Shown here piece after piece: positions 7,789 to 16,796 of a DNA stretch of 64,000 bases. Every line of letters begins with the position of its first letter. Position 1 is the first letter of the stretch. Source of the stretch: an uncultured Endozoicomonas sp. Its GTDB lineage: Bacteria > Pseudomonadota > Gammaproteobacteria > Pseudomonadales > Endozoicomonadaceae. The DNA lies in the NCBI GenBank assembly GCA_900299555.1, contig OODV01000117.1, positions 1-64,000 of the forward strand. Direction: 5' to 3'. Both the position numbers and the translations under genes were made by a program. The notes beneath the pieces were generated by a model. The model made no database searches, was not told the origin of the DNA, and saw only the letters and a program-made list of their open reading frames with translations.

Positions 7789-8805
7789 ATGAAAACACAT
7801 TCCTTGCAATACAAGACACTGAAAAGCAGGCTGCCCAGGGTAATGCTGTTCATGACTATGGCGTTGACCAATGCAGTTTTGTTTCTTTTCAGTACTGCTC
7901 AGGCCGGTGAGTCTGACAGCCAGTATTGTGTGACAGACATGAGTGACCGATCTGTCTGTCTTAATACCCGTTCACCCAAAATAATCAGCCTGTCACCGGG
8001 CTCTACAGAATTACTGTTTGCTGCTGGTGCTGGTTCGCGCGTTATTGCAGTTGATCAGCACAGCGATTATCCCGAATCGGTTAAACAGTTACCCAATGTG
8101 GGTGGCTACCCCAACGTCAATGTTGAAGCCATTGTTGCCATGAAGCCTGACCTGGTGGTGGTGTGGACAGCAGGAAATTCTCAGAAAGTGATAGGTCAAC
8201 TGGAGTCTTTGGGCGTCAAAACTTTTCATATTGATGTTGTGGACTTTGCAGGTATTGAGCAGGCCATTCAGAGTCTCGGACAAGTCGCGGGCACAGAAAA
8301 AGAAGCAAACCGGGTTGTTGATGATTTTTCTACGCAGTTGAAGGCGTTGCAGAACAATTATGGCCAGCGTGAGCCCGTTTCGGTGTTCTTTGAAATCTGG
8401 CGCTCTCCGTTGATGACTGTTGGCAGTGGCCAGGTTATTGATGATGTGATCTCTCTATGTGGTGGTCGGAATATATACGGCGATGTATCTGAACGTATTC
8501 CGAAAATCGGCATCGAATCTCTGATTACCCGTGATCCACAGGTGATTATTGGTTCTGATCCGAGAGGTGATACTCCGGAAACACGGAAGGATTTGATCGG
8601 CTACTGGAGCCAGTGGGAGAACCTTCAGGCGGTACAGGGGCATCAACTGTTTTTAGTCCCCAGTGATCTGATTGCCAGACCCACATCCAGAATTCTGGAA
8701 GGTGCAGAGATGATCTGTCACCAGTTGCAAGCTGTACGCTCAGAGGTAAGCCACTCGGAATATATGGCTTCCCAAACACCACTTCATCAAGAGAGCCCGT
8801 TCTGA
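7789..8805 (+). CDS. btuF: Periplasmic vitamin B12-binding protein BtuF
   Basis: The 338-residue protein has a long signal peptide (hydrophobic stretch about 19-38, cleavage near AQAGE) and one helical-backbone periplasmic binding domain of the BtuF/FecB type. Typical segments are KIISLSPGSTELLFAAG (about 63-80), VGGYPNVNVEAIVAMKPDLV and the C-terminal RPTSRILEGAE. In the family it captures corrinoids released by BtuB and hands them to BtuCD; btuC and btuD are not in this window. It is preceded by the riboswitch and followed after 58 bases by btuB, probably as one transcript. It has extra C-terminal residues beyond the usual domain. Confidence 0.88.
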   Translation: MKTHSLQYKTLKSRLPRVMLFMTMALTNAVLFLFSTAQAGESDSQYCVTDMSDRSVCLNTRSPKIISLSPGSTELLFAAGAGSRVIAVDQHSDYPESVKQLPNVGGYPNVNVEAIVAMKPDLVVVWTAGNSQKVIGQLESLGVKTFHIDVVDFAGIEQAIQSLGQVAGTEKEANRVVDDFSTQLKALQNNYGQREPVSVFFEIWRSPLMTVGSGQVIDDVISLCGGRNIYGDVSERIPKIGIESLITRDPQVIIGSDPRGDTPETRKDLIGYWSQWENLQAVQGHQLFLVPSDLIARPTSRILEGAEMICHQLQAVRSEVSHSEYMASQTPLHQESPF

Positions 8806-8863
8806 AAAGACAGGCTCCTGCTAATTTTTAAGACCATTCGCTTACTGTAAGGATGTAAACAAA

Positions 8864-10747
8864 ATGTCGTTCAATCAGCGTTCCATTTTTGCACGCACGG
8901 GGCTTTCTGTGGCTGTTGCAATGTCGGTGATGAGTTCTGTTGCCCTGGCAGAAGAGGTTTATGACCTCGGAGAGATTGTTGTTACTGCTGCGAGAACGGC
9001 GCAAACGGTCGACGAAACGCTGGCTCCAGTAACCGTAATTAACCGTAAGCAGATTGAACGTGCTCAGGCGACGACGGTAGCAGAACTGATTAACCAGTCG
9101 GCTCCGGGAGTTCAGGTTACCTCAAATGGTGGGCCTGGCAGTTCTTCTGGTGTTTATATCCGAGGCACAAAAACGGCACAGACTTTAATTTTGATGAATG
9201 GGCAAAAAATTAATACAGCCAGTTCTGGGTCGGCACCTTTGGAATACCTGGATACTGACCAAATTGAACGTATCGAAATTGTTCGTGGGCCACGTTCAAC
9301 ACTCTATGGTGCAGATGCAGTTGGTGGGGTTATTAATATAATCACCAGAAAAGGCTCTGGTGACCCGGCTCTGACTGTTAAAGCTGGTGGTGGTAGTCGT
9401 GGTACGGGGGAGTATGGACTTAACTTTTCGGGCGAAATTGAAGGAACTCAGTTCAATCTTGGGGCTCGTCTTTTTGAAACACAAGGGTATGACCGAACAG
9501 TTGATGGTGATAAAGGCACTAACTGGGATGATGATGCTTATCGAAACAAGTCAATTTCAGGCGGTCTATCCAGAAACTTTGATGATGGTATAGAGGCTGG
9601 AGTTAACTTTGCGCATGCTGAAGGGAAGTCAGAGTATGATAATGTTTATGATATAGCTGCTTACCCAGTTTCTGATTTTGAAGAATCGCTGATAAATGCA
9701 TATGTATCAACGTCGATAAACGACATTTGGGGTAGCCGGATAGAAGCAGGGTTTGTTCGCGACCATAGAGCTGATTCAGGGAATGGTGACCCTAGCTATG
9801 CCGAGAATAAAAGATACTCTTTTAGTTGGTTGAATGATATCTCTTGGGCAGAAACGCAGTTGCTTACAACTGGAATTGATTATTCAAATGATACGGTTAA
9901 CAGCAATACTACATACATCATTAGTGAGCGTTATAACACAGGCATCTTTGCTCAGAACCTGACAACCTTTGATAATAGCGATTTGCAACTTGGCGGTCGC
10001 TATGACGAAAATGAAGCTTTTGGTGGTCAATTTACCGGAAATGCATCATGGGGGGTTAACCTGCCAAAACAGATGAGATTGGTTGCTTCCTATGGTACAG
10101 CTTTCAGAGCGCCAACCTTTGCTGATATGTACAGACAGTCTAGCTCTCCATGGAGCCAATCAATACCTAATCTTGACCTCAAGCCTGAGCATTCGAAAAA
10201 TGCAGAGTTAGAACTCCGAGGTATATTGGGTGCTGACAGTCATTGGACTGTCAATATTTACCAAAATGATATGGATGACATGTTGGCTGCTATGGAAGTA
10301 GAGCCAAGTACATGGCAAACCGTTAATGTCGATAAAGCCCGTATCCGAGGTATTGAGTTTGAAGTTGGCACCCATTATGCCGGCTGGGATATCAATACGA
10401 ATATAACCTATGTTGACCCTGAAAATCGCTCGGGCAAAGACAGTGGTAAAAAACTCCACTACAGAGCTCAGCAAATGGCTGCACTGAATATGGATAAAGA
10501 CTTTGGTCGCTGGTCTCTGGGTGGAACCTTCAGAGGTCAGGGTAAAACCTGGGTGGATACTGCCAATACGGCACAGCTGCCTGGTTTTGGCACCTTTGAT
10601 CTCAGGGCTTCGGTTGAGCTGACGCCTCAGTTTGAAACGCAGTTTAAGGTCGTCAACCTGCTGGATAAAAACTATCAGTCAGTTAATGGTTATCAGGGCG
10701 AGCCAAGAGGCGTATTTGCGACTTTTGTCTGGTCTCCAGAGTTGTAA
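8864..10747 (+). CDS. btuB: TonB-dependent cobalamin receptor BtuB
   Basis: The 627-residue outer membrane receptor has a signal peptide (cleavage near VALAEE), a TonB box-like DLGEIVVTAAR at about residues 34-44, a plug domain (about 50-160) with IERIEIVRGPRSTLYGADAV and GGVINIITRK, and a 22-strand barrel ending in the aromatic-containing FATFVWSPEL. Energy-dependent uptake of vitamin B12 is the family role for receptors of this length placed next to btuF behind a cobalamin riboswitch. An AAGGA site (8849-8853) precedes the ATG. A palindromic repeat rather than a clear terminator follows. Confidence 0.92.
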   Translation: MSFNQRSIFARTGLSVAVAMSVMSSVALAEEVYDLGEIVVTAARTAQTVDETLAPVTVINRKQIERAQATTVAELINQSAPGVQVTSNGGPGSSSGVYIRGTKTAQTLILMNGQKINTASSGSAPLEYLDTDQIERIEIVRGPRSTLYGADAVGGVINIITRKGSGDPALTVKAGGGSRGTGEYGLNFSGEIEGTQFNLGARLFETQGYDRTVDGDKGTNWDDDAYRNKSISGGLSRNFDDGIEAGVNFAHAEGKSEYDNVYDIAAYPVSDFEESLINAYVSTSINDIWGSRIEAGFVRDHRADSGNGDPSYAENKRYSFSWLNDISWAETQLLTTGIDYSNDTVNSNTTYIISERYNTGIFAQNLTTFDNSDLQLGGRYDENEAFGGQFTGNASWGVNLPKQMRLVASYGTAFRAPTFADMYRQSSSPWSQSIPNLDLKPEHSKNAELELRGILGADSHWTVNIYQNDMDDMLAAMEVEPSTWQTVNVDKARIRGIEFEVGTHYAGWDINTNITYVDPENRSGKDSGKKLHYRAQQMAALNMDKDFGRWSLGGTFRGQGKTWVDTANTAQLPGFGTFDLRASVELTPQFETQFKVVNLLDKNYQSVNGYQGEPRGVFATFVWSPEL

Positions 10748-10773
10748 GTAGTCTCGGAGTACCCCTTCTTTCT

Positions 10774-10878
10774 CCTCGTTCCCTCGCTCGGCGTGGGAAT
10801 GTAGACCGTACTATCAATAAGCTCTGTAGTGTCTGACAGGTTACGTATGTGTTCCCACGGAGGTCCGTGGGAACGAGG
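10774..10878. repeat. Palindromic (REP-like) repeat after btuB
   Basis: CCTCGTTCCC (10774-10783) pairs with GGGAACGAGG (10869-10878), and the right end also folds on itself as TTCCCACGGA / TCCGTGGGAA (10852-10873). CGTTCCCACG...CGTGGGAA is a dispersed palindrome type seen in many gammaproteobacteria. It may act as a transcription or mRNA-stability element between btuB and the next gene. Confidence 0.6.
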
Positions 10879-10906
10879 TTGAAACGACACTATATATGGT
10901 GCCAAG

Positions 10907-11464
10907 ATGACATTGAAATACTCAGGAGATATCCGGGAGCTCTGCTATCCCTTTATCTACGAAGACTCCCCCCTGTGTGATTATGAAATTATCACTGACG
11001 AGCTGTGTGCAACACTCGGCGGAGTTATCAGTGAGCTGGAAGGGGATGAGCGGTTCGCCGATATCTTTGATTTTCTGGATAAACTGCAGCCCAGAATTTT
11101 CCATATGAATGGCTCGGTTCGTGGAAAGCAGGCGATATTTGAAGAGCAGATTCAGTGGCTAGCTGGCTATTTTGACCAATACCAGAAAGAGATTGAAGGG
11201 CAGCTTCATGGTTTTGTGCTTCCCAGAGGGGGGCGACCAGTACAGCTACTGCACAGTTGTCGTTCACTCTCCAAGAAGGCTGTCAGAGCGCTGGTCAAGG
11301 TAGACGCTCATGGAGTTGGGGTGCCGGATGAGTTGCACCGGTTTGGCAATATGCTCTGTAATCTGTTTTTCCGGTTAACTGTGGTGATTAATCGCCGGTT
11401 AGGTATTGTTGAGCCGGAGTATCAGAGTTTGAGTTATAACCTGAAGCCCCCTTCCAGAAAATAG
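10907..11464 (+). CDS. Divergent PduO-like cobalamin adenosyltransferase paralogue
   Basis: This 185-residue protein resembles the C-terminal two thirds of PduO-type adenosyltransferases: FVLPRGGRPVQLLHSCRSLS (about 103-122) matches the LPGG-x-LHxART block, and FGNMLCNLFFRLTVVINRR matches the LNRLSDxLFVLAR helix. It lacks the N-terminal TRTGDKGTT ATP loop, and the RRAER motif is replaced by KKAVR, so the conserved Glu is Val. I infer a corrinoid-binding or regulatory paralogue rather than a normal enzyme. It lies 159 bases after btuB on the same strand and is followed by two hairpins. The catalytic gene at 6587 remains complete. Confidence 0.65.
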   Translation: MTLKYSGDIRELCYPFIYEDSPLCDYEIITDELCATLGGVISELEGDERFADIFDFLDKLQPRIFHMNGSVRGKQAIFEEQIQWLAGYFDQYQKEIEGQLHGFVLPRGGRPVQLLHSCRSLSKKAVRALVKVDAHGVGVPDELHRFGNMLCNLFFRLTVVINRRLGIVEPEYQSLSYNLKPPSRK

Positions 11465-11530
11465 GCCGGTTTCTCAGTGAAACCGGCATCAATCTGAAGG
11501 TCGACTCCCCTGAGTGGGTAGTCGACTTTT
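11465..11530. terminator. Tandem hairpins between convergent genes
   Basis: GCCGGTTT/AAACCGGC (11465-11487) is followed by GTCGAC-TCCC...GGGTA-GTCGAC (11500-11526) and then TTTT. The second hairpin ends the plus-strand operon. It may also serve the RND gene arriving from the other side. Confidence 0.75.
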
Positions 11531-11543
11531 AGTGGCATGTGTA

Positions 11544-14500
11544 TTAATGGTGTCCGATCTTGCGGTAATCAAAACCCTTGAAGTTAATCTTGTACAGCAG
11601 TGAATAGATCACCGGCAGTACAACCAGCGTCAGTACGGTGGCAAAGCCAAGGCCAAAAATAATAGTCACGGCCATGGACTTGAAAAAGGCATCAAACAGT
11701 AGGGGGATCATTCCCAGCATGGTGGTCAGTGCTGCCATGCATACTGGACGCAGGCGGCTGACGGATGCGTGGAATATTGCCTCATGCTCTTCCCAGCCTT
11801 CTTCCAGTTCCAGCTTGATCTGTTCCACCAGAACTATGCCGTTTTTAATCAACATGCCTGACAGACTCAGCAGTCCCAGCAGCCCCATAAAACTGAAAGG
11901 CGTATTGAGCACCAATAAGCCGGTAACAACTCCAATCAATGCCAGGGGAACGGTGCACCAGATGGCTAATGGCTGTCGTATGGTATTGAATAGAAACACC
12001 GTGATCAGAAACATCGCCAGATACCCCATGGGAATTGAGGCAAACGTGGCGTTCTGTGCATCGGTGGAGAGCTCATAAGCGCCACCCCATTCCAGTGTAT
12101 AGCCCTCTGGTAATGGAATGTCTTCAATACCTGCACGAACTTTTCGGAACACACTGTCGGTGGTTTCATCGCTCATCAGGTCAGGGTCTGCCATGACCGA
12201 GAGCATCCGCTTGCGATCTCTGCGGATAATCAGGGGGTTTTCCCACTCGGTATCGAAGCTGGAAATTGCCTGAGTGATGGGTACATAGCTGTTGTAATCC
12301 GCACTCCATACCTGCAGGTCGGTGATACTGTCAGCATTGAGCCGTTCTGTTTCAGGGGAGCGAACAATCAATGGCATCAATTGGCTGCCTTCGCGATAGA
12401 CACCCACCTGACGACCAGTGAAGTTAACCAGCAGCGCATCGTCAAGAGCCTGCTTTGAAATACCGCTGCGGCGGGCGCTGGCTTCATCAAGGTGGGGACG
12501 GACAAGACTCACCTGGTTGCGCCAGCCATGGCGTATATTGGTTGCTGTTGGCTCATTTCGAAGCACCGTCATTGCCTGTACAGCGAGTGATCGCAACACC
12601 TCAGGATCTTCTCCATAGAAGCGGGCTTCGATTTCTGCCGGTGCCGCGGGGCCATTTTGCATCAGCTTGATACGGTATTCGACATCACTGAACTGTTCAT
12701 CGAGTACGGTTTCCAGCGGAGGGATCAATGTGCTGATTGCCTCCAGGTCTTCAGCCTCGATAATCAGTTGACCGTAGCTGGTGTACTGTTTTTCAGGCTG
12801 ATAAGGCAGAATAAAACGTTGTGCTCCCATACCAATAACGGAGGTGACATTGCTGACCCCCGGCATGGAAAGTACCTGCTGTTCAAAGCGTGCTATTTCT
12901 GATTCAGTTGCTCTGATATCACTGCCTTCCGGCATCCAGAAATCAACGAAAAAGATGGGAGTATTCGAAGGAGGAAAGAACACATTCTTCACAAAGCCAA
13001 AGCTCAAAATCGCCAGAACCAGTGCCAGCAGAGTGAGTCCAAGAGTGACTGGACGGTGTTTCAGGGAAAAGTTCAACAGCTGTTTGTAAAGAGTAAACAG
13101 TGCGCCTTGGTAAGGGTCTACTGACGAGTCTGTCTCATTCTCCGCGGCCTTTTCATATTTTTTGAACAGTATGTTGCAGAAGAAGGGGGTCAGTGTGATG
13201 GCTGTTATCCAACTTAACATCAGGGAAATCAGCAGTACCTGAAAAAGTGAGAGGCAGAATTCACCCGTGGCATCATCGGATAAACCAATGGGGGCAAAGG
13301 CCATTATGGCAATAACGGTCGCACCCAATAATGGCCACTGGTTCTGGCTGACGACCCGCTTTGCTGCCTCCAGTCGGGTTTGCCCTCTCTGGAGGCCAAC
13401 CTGAATACCCTCTGTGACCACAATGGCGTTATCCACCAGCATGCCCAGGGCAATAATCAGTGCTCCCAGAGAAATCATTTCCAGGTCTATACCCAGCACT
13501 TTCATGACTATAAATGTGCCAGAGATGGTCAGCAGAAGAACAGCACCCATTAACAGGCCTGCACGAATACCCATTGCCAACAATAAGACGACAATAACAA
13601 TGACGATAGCTTCAGCCAGGTTAATCAGAAAACCATTGACTGATTTTGAGACAGTGGCCGGTTGGTCGTAGACGGTAGTGAGCTCGATGCCTACAGGCTG
13701 TTCTGAAGTCAACTCACTCAGACGATTGCGAACCCGTTCCCCAACATCCACGACATTGACGCCGGAGGCAAAGGAAACACCCAGAGATAGCGCCGGTTGG
13801 CTGTTAGAGGTATAGAGCGTGTCGGGTGTTTCGTCATAGCTCCGGCGAACCGAGGCAATATCACCCAGGCGAACCAGTTGTGTACTGCCAGGAGGGCTGA
13901 TAATCAACTGCTCCAGTTCCCTGACATTCCTGAATTCACCGGTGGGGTGAATGCGAATGGAGCGCCCGTCAACCAGCATATTACCGGCATTAGAAACCAC
14001 ATTCTGATTCTGGATCAGGGAAAAAATCCAGGCGGGGTCAATGCCCAGGTTGGCCAGTTTGGCCTGGGACATTTCCACAACCACCTGCTCCTGACGGGCG
14101 CCGGCAATAGATACTTTCTTAACTCCGTCTACCAGGACTAATTCACGCTTTAGATAGTCTGCATAATTTTCCAGATCTCTAGAGGTATAACCATCGCCCG
14201 TGATGTTGAACAGCATGCCGAATACATCGCTAAAATCATCAACGACAACAGATGGATAAACACCAGGAGGCAGGCTGCCCTGGGCATCATTAATCTTTCG
14301 TCTCAGCTCATCCCATATCTGTGGCAACTGGCTGGAAGGGTATTGCTCTTTCAGTTCCACCATAATCTGGGAGCGACCATTGCTGCTGATGGAGTCGATA
14401 ACCTTTACATACTCCAGTTGCTGTATTGCTTCTTCCAGTGGCAGGGTCGCCTCTTCTTCAACCTGCTCTGGTGAAGCACCCGGGTAGTGGGTGATCACCA

Positions 14501-14636
14501 TGGCCTGTTTAATGGTGAATTCAGGAAACTCCAGCTGGCCAAGTCCAAAAAATGAAACCGCACCGCCCACCAGCAGGATGACAACAAACATCCAGCTGAT
14601 GACTCGATGGGAAATAGAGTATTCCGCAATATTCAT
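11544..14636 (-). CDS. RND multidrug efflux permease, AcrB/HAE-type
   Basis: The 1030-residue inner membrane pump has the 12-helix, two-loop RND plan: TM1 at about 13-33, the first periplasmic porter loop, TM2-TM6, a second loop from about 560, and TM8-TM12 at the end. In TM4 the motif is GMLVDNAIVVTEG, so the proton-relay pair is Asp-Asn rather than the Asp-Asp of AcrB. TM10 keeps the relay Lys (MLIKNGIVLVEQ). Asp-Asn pumps are common outside the AcrB core group. It follows its membrane fusion protein by 3 bases and presumably works with a TolC-type channel. The substrate is unknown. Confidence 0.88.
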   Translation of the reverse strand: MNIAEYSISHRVISWMFVVILLVGGAVSFFGLGQLEFPEFTIKQAMVITHYPGASPEQVEEEATLPLEEAIQQLEYVKVIDSISSNGRSQIMVELKEQYPSSQLPQIWDELRRKINDAQGSLPPGVYPSVVVDDFSDVFGMLFNITGDGYTSRDLENYADYLKRELVLVDGVKKVSIAGARQEQVVVEMSQAKLANLGIDPAWIFSLIQNQNVVSNAGNMLVDGRSIRIHPTGEFRNVRELEQLIISPPGSTQLVRLGDIASVRRSYDETPDTLYTSNSQPALSLGVSFASGVNVVDVGERVRNRLSELTSEQPVGIELTTVYDQPATVSKSVNGFLINLAEAIVIVIVVLLLAMGIRAGLLMGAVLLLTISGTFIVMKVLGIDLEMISLGALIIALGMLVDNAIVVTEGIQVGLQRGQTRLEAAKRVVSQNQWPLLGATVIAIMAFAPIGLSDDATGEFCLSLFQVLLISLMLSWITAITLTPFFCNILFKKYEKAAENETDSSVDPYQGALFTLYKQLLNFSLKHRPVTLGLTLLALVLAILSFGFVKNVFFPPSNTPIFFVDFWMPEGSDIRATESEIARFEQQVLSMPGVSNVTSVIGMGAQRFILPYQPEKQYTSYGQLIIEAEDLEAISTLIPPLETVLDEQFSDVEYRIKLMQNGPAAPAEIEARFYGEDPEVLRSLAVQAMTVLRNEPTATNIRHGWRNQVSLVRPHLDEASARRSGISKQALDDALLVNFTGRQVGVYREGSQLMPLIVRSPETERLNADSITDLQVWSADYNSYVPITQAISSFDTEWENPLIIRRDRKRMLSVMADPDLMSDETTDSVFRKVRAGIEDIPLPEGYTLEWGGAYELSTDAQNATFASIPMGYLAMFLITVFLFNTIRQPLAIWCTVPLALIGVVTGLLVLNTPFSFMGLLGLLSLSGMLIKNGIVLVEQIKLELEEGWEEHEAIFHASVSRLRPVCMAALTTMLGMIPLLFDAFFKSMAVTIIFGLGFATVLTLVVLPVIYSLLYKINFKGFDYRKIGHH

Positions 14637-14639
14637 GGC

Positions 14640-15743
14640 TTACAGTCCCCGTTCCTTGCGCAGCGGTTTTACGGTCATGCCATCAACCAGCTGACTCAGG
14701 CCTGCGGTGACAATTTGATCGCCCGGATTGATGCCGGACATTATCTGTACACCCGCTTCTGTTATGCGGCCTGCAGAAACTTCTATGGGATGAACCTGTT
14801 TGGTTGATGGGTCAAATCGCCAGACAACGGTCTTATTGTTGGCATCGTCTTTGGCAATGGCAGAGATAGGAACCAGAACATAGCCGGGTTGTTCTCCTGT
14901 ATTGATCACCTGAGCAAGGTCAATAATGACGGTTGCCGTCATACCTGGAAGAATATTCATATTGGCAGGTGCAGTTCGGGTAAAGATCACCTCATAACTC
15001 TGGGTTCCTGGCGTCACACGGGTAGCATGTTCTTTATAGCTGACAGGAAACTCTTTGCCTGGCGCACCTGGAAAGGTGGCCATCGGTTTATAGTCATGGT
15101 TGACGGTTTTCTTGTTAACATGAGAAACAATGCTTTCCGGAATCTGAATGCTGATATCCAGCCGGTCGCTGCTCTGCAGAATCAATACGGTTTGTTGGGC
15201 CTGAACCTGCTGGTGGGCTTCCGCCAATGTCTGAGCAACTCGGCCACTGAATGGTGCTGTCAGTGTCGTATAGGCAAGTTTATCCCGGCTGAGTTTAAGT
15301 GCCGCTTCAGCTGATTTCAGTTTGGCGCTGGCAGTGTCAAAACTGGATTGAGAAACCACTTTCTTTTTGAGCAAAGAGTTTGCCCGCTCAAACTCGACCT
15401 TGGCCAGCTCATAGTTGGCTTGGCGATCCTGTAACTCATTACGAATATCCCGATCATCGAGATAAGCAAGTACCTGCCCCTCAATAACATCATCCCCCTG
15501 ATTGACTTCAATTCGATCGATCTGGCCGGGTATACGGAAAGAAATTTCTGCTTCTTCAGTCGCCGTTACTTTGCCGGGAAAGTATCGCAACTGTTGCTGC
15601 TGGGGGTCTTTTATCTCAAACAGTTTTACGGGCCTGATGACTTCTTTATGCTCAGTTTGCTCTTGGTCACAACCTGTCAGCAGGCTGAATGCTATGAATA
15701 TCACCACGGTTATTGATGATCGGGTTGATGGAAGAAAGTGCAT
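14640..15743 (-). CDS. RND efflux periplasmic adaptor (membrane fusion lipoprotein)
   Basis: The 367-residue protein starts with a lipoprotein signal (hydrophobic stretch and LLTGC lipobox, Cys near residue 24), followed by the adaptor layout: beta-barrel strand, lipoyl half (FRIPGQIDRIEVNQGDDVIEG), an alpha hairpin (about 95-150), the second lipoyl half (TLTAPFSGRVAQ) and barrel and membrane-proximal domains. It bridges the RND permease and an outer membrane channel. The gene sits directly before the permease gene and after the TetR gene. Confidence 0.87.
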   Translation of the reverse strand: MHFLPSTRSSITVVIFIAFSLLTGCDQEQTEHKEVIRPVKLFEIKDPQQQQLRYFPGKVTATEEAEISFRIPGQIDRIEVNQGDDVIEGQVLAYLDDRDIRNELQDRQANYELAKVEFERANSLLKKKVVSQSSFDTASAKLKSAEAALKLSRDKLAYTTLTAPFSGRVAQTLAEAHQQVQAQQTVLILQSSDRLDISIQIPESIVSHVNKKTVNHDYKPMATFPGAPGKEFPVSYKEHATRVTPGTQSYEVIFTRTAPANMNILPGMTATVIIDLAQVINTGEQPGYVLVPISAIAKDDANNKTVVWRFDPSTKQVHPIEVSAGRITEAGVQIMSGINPGDQIVTAGLSQLVDGMTVKPLRKERGL

Positions 15744-15837
15744 TCTGGTGTAGCTCCAAACTAATACAATAAAAGCACGCCTACATCATTGTCTTGATGT
15801 TTAAAGAGTGCTTGGAATAAATAAACTCTGGCAGGTT

Positions 15838-16554
15838 TTACTGATCTGTAAATCTTGCAACCGTTTGTTCTGCCTTGATTTTGCTGTTGGCAATCGTTGA
15901 TTCTGAGAACGGTTCCTGCCAGCCCCAGCCCTGCAGGTATTTGGCAAGATTAGTGGTCAGCAACCCGAATCCGTTGTCTTTTTGCAAAGAGGGTTGTTTC
16001 AGTCCAAAACCGGACACGCTGATCTGGAATAAGCCTTCACCTAAACTCCAGATTCCCATAAGGATGTCGGTTAGGGCATCGGCTTTATTCTCTTCTGAAA
16101 TGGTCGGGTTTTCTGTCATGAGCTCAATAATGAGTGACTCAACAAGCTGACTAATGGTTTGGTAGATGTCGTCCAGTCCCCGGGCCCGTTCTGCGGATGC
16201 GCGTTGCCAGATGTCGGGAGTCATGGCCAGCTGTCGAAGAAAATAGTGGTGAGGTTGCTGGGCATCACACAACCAGATTGCCATATTCAGGGTGAGCAGA
16301 CGTTCCATCGGAGGAGAGGGGCTATAAATCACCTGATCAAAAACAGATGCAATGGTTTTCGAAATATGGATGGCGCAACCCAGAAGCAAATCCTCTTTAC
16401 TCGAGAAGTGTGAATACACGGTTCCCATGGAAAATTGAGTATGCTTGGCAACCTCTGACATCTTCAGGTCCATAAAACCCTTTTCCTGAAGTAAGGTCAG
16501 GGTTGACTGAATGATGGCAGCTTCTCTTTGTGTCCGTTTTTCAGATGCAGACAT
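15838..16554 (-). CDS. TetR/AcrR-family transcriptional regulator
   Basis: The 238-residue protein has an N-terminal TetR helix-turn-helix (about residues 12-58: IIQSTLTLLQEKGF, MSEVAKHTQFSMGTVYSHFS, KEDLL) and a large ligand-binding C-terminal domain without close recognisable relatives. It is the first gene of a TetR-adaptor-permease order and most likely represses its own transcript and the pump until a substrate binds. A perfect palindrome 61 bases upstream of its start is a good operator candidate. The gap to the adaptor gene is 94 bases. Confidence 0.87.
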   Translation of the reverse strand: MSASEKRTQREAAIIQSTLTLLQEKGFMDLKMSEVAKHTQFSMGTVYSHFSSKEDLLLGCAIHISKTIASVFDQVIYSPSPPMERLLTLNMAIWLCDAQQPHHYFLRQLAMTPDIWQRASAERARGLDDIYQTISQLVESLIIELMTENPTISEENKADALTDILMGIWSLGEGLFQISVSGFGLKQPSLQKDNGFGLLTTNLAKYLQGWGWQEPFSESTIANSKIKAEQTVARFTDQ

Positions 16555-16600
16555 GTTGGATAACCGAGGGTTTCAGTGAAGTTGAAAGAAGAATAAAGTA

Positions 16601-16635
16601 TATTTGAATATCAGTCGAATAATATTCGAATACTA
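16601..16635. promoter_or_regulatory. Candidate TetR operator
   Basis: TCGAATA-A-TATTCGA (16615-16629) is a perfect 15-base palindrome inside a longer A/T-rich partly symmetric region, with a related half-site TATTTGAATA at 16601-16610. It lies in the divergent gap between the TetR gene and the CNNM-like gene, so it could affect both. Confidence 0.5.
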
Positions 16636-16796
16636 TTTTTGATTGGGTAAAGATTGAAGCGTACGGTAAATAAAGGAGAAAAATAGTCGAAAACAAAGGA
16701 TTACAGGGGTTCTGTTTTCATGTTAATGGGCACAAAATAAGTGCTGTTAACGCTTCTATGGTTCTCCTGCTGATTGCTGTTTTTCTGGAGGTATGG

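Noticed and set aside
11638..14694. Several plus-strand frames over the first RND pump and adaptor
   Set aside because: They mirror the coding of the real minus-strand genes and contain no recognisable domains or start signals.
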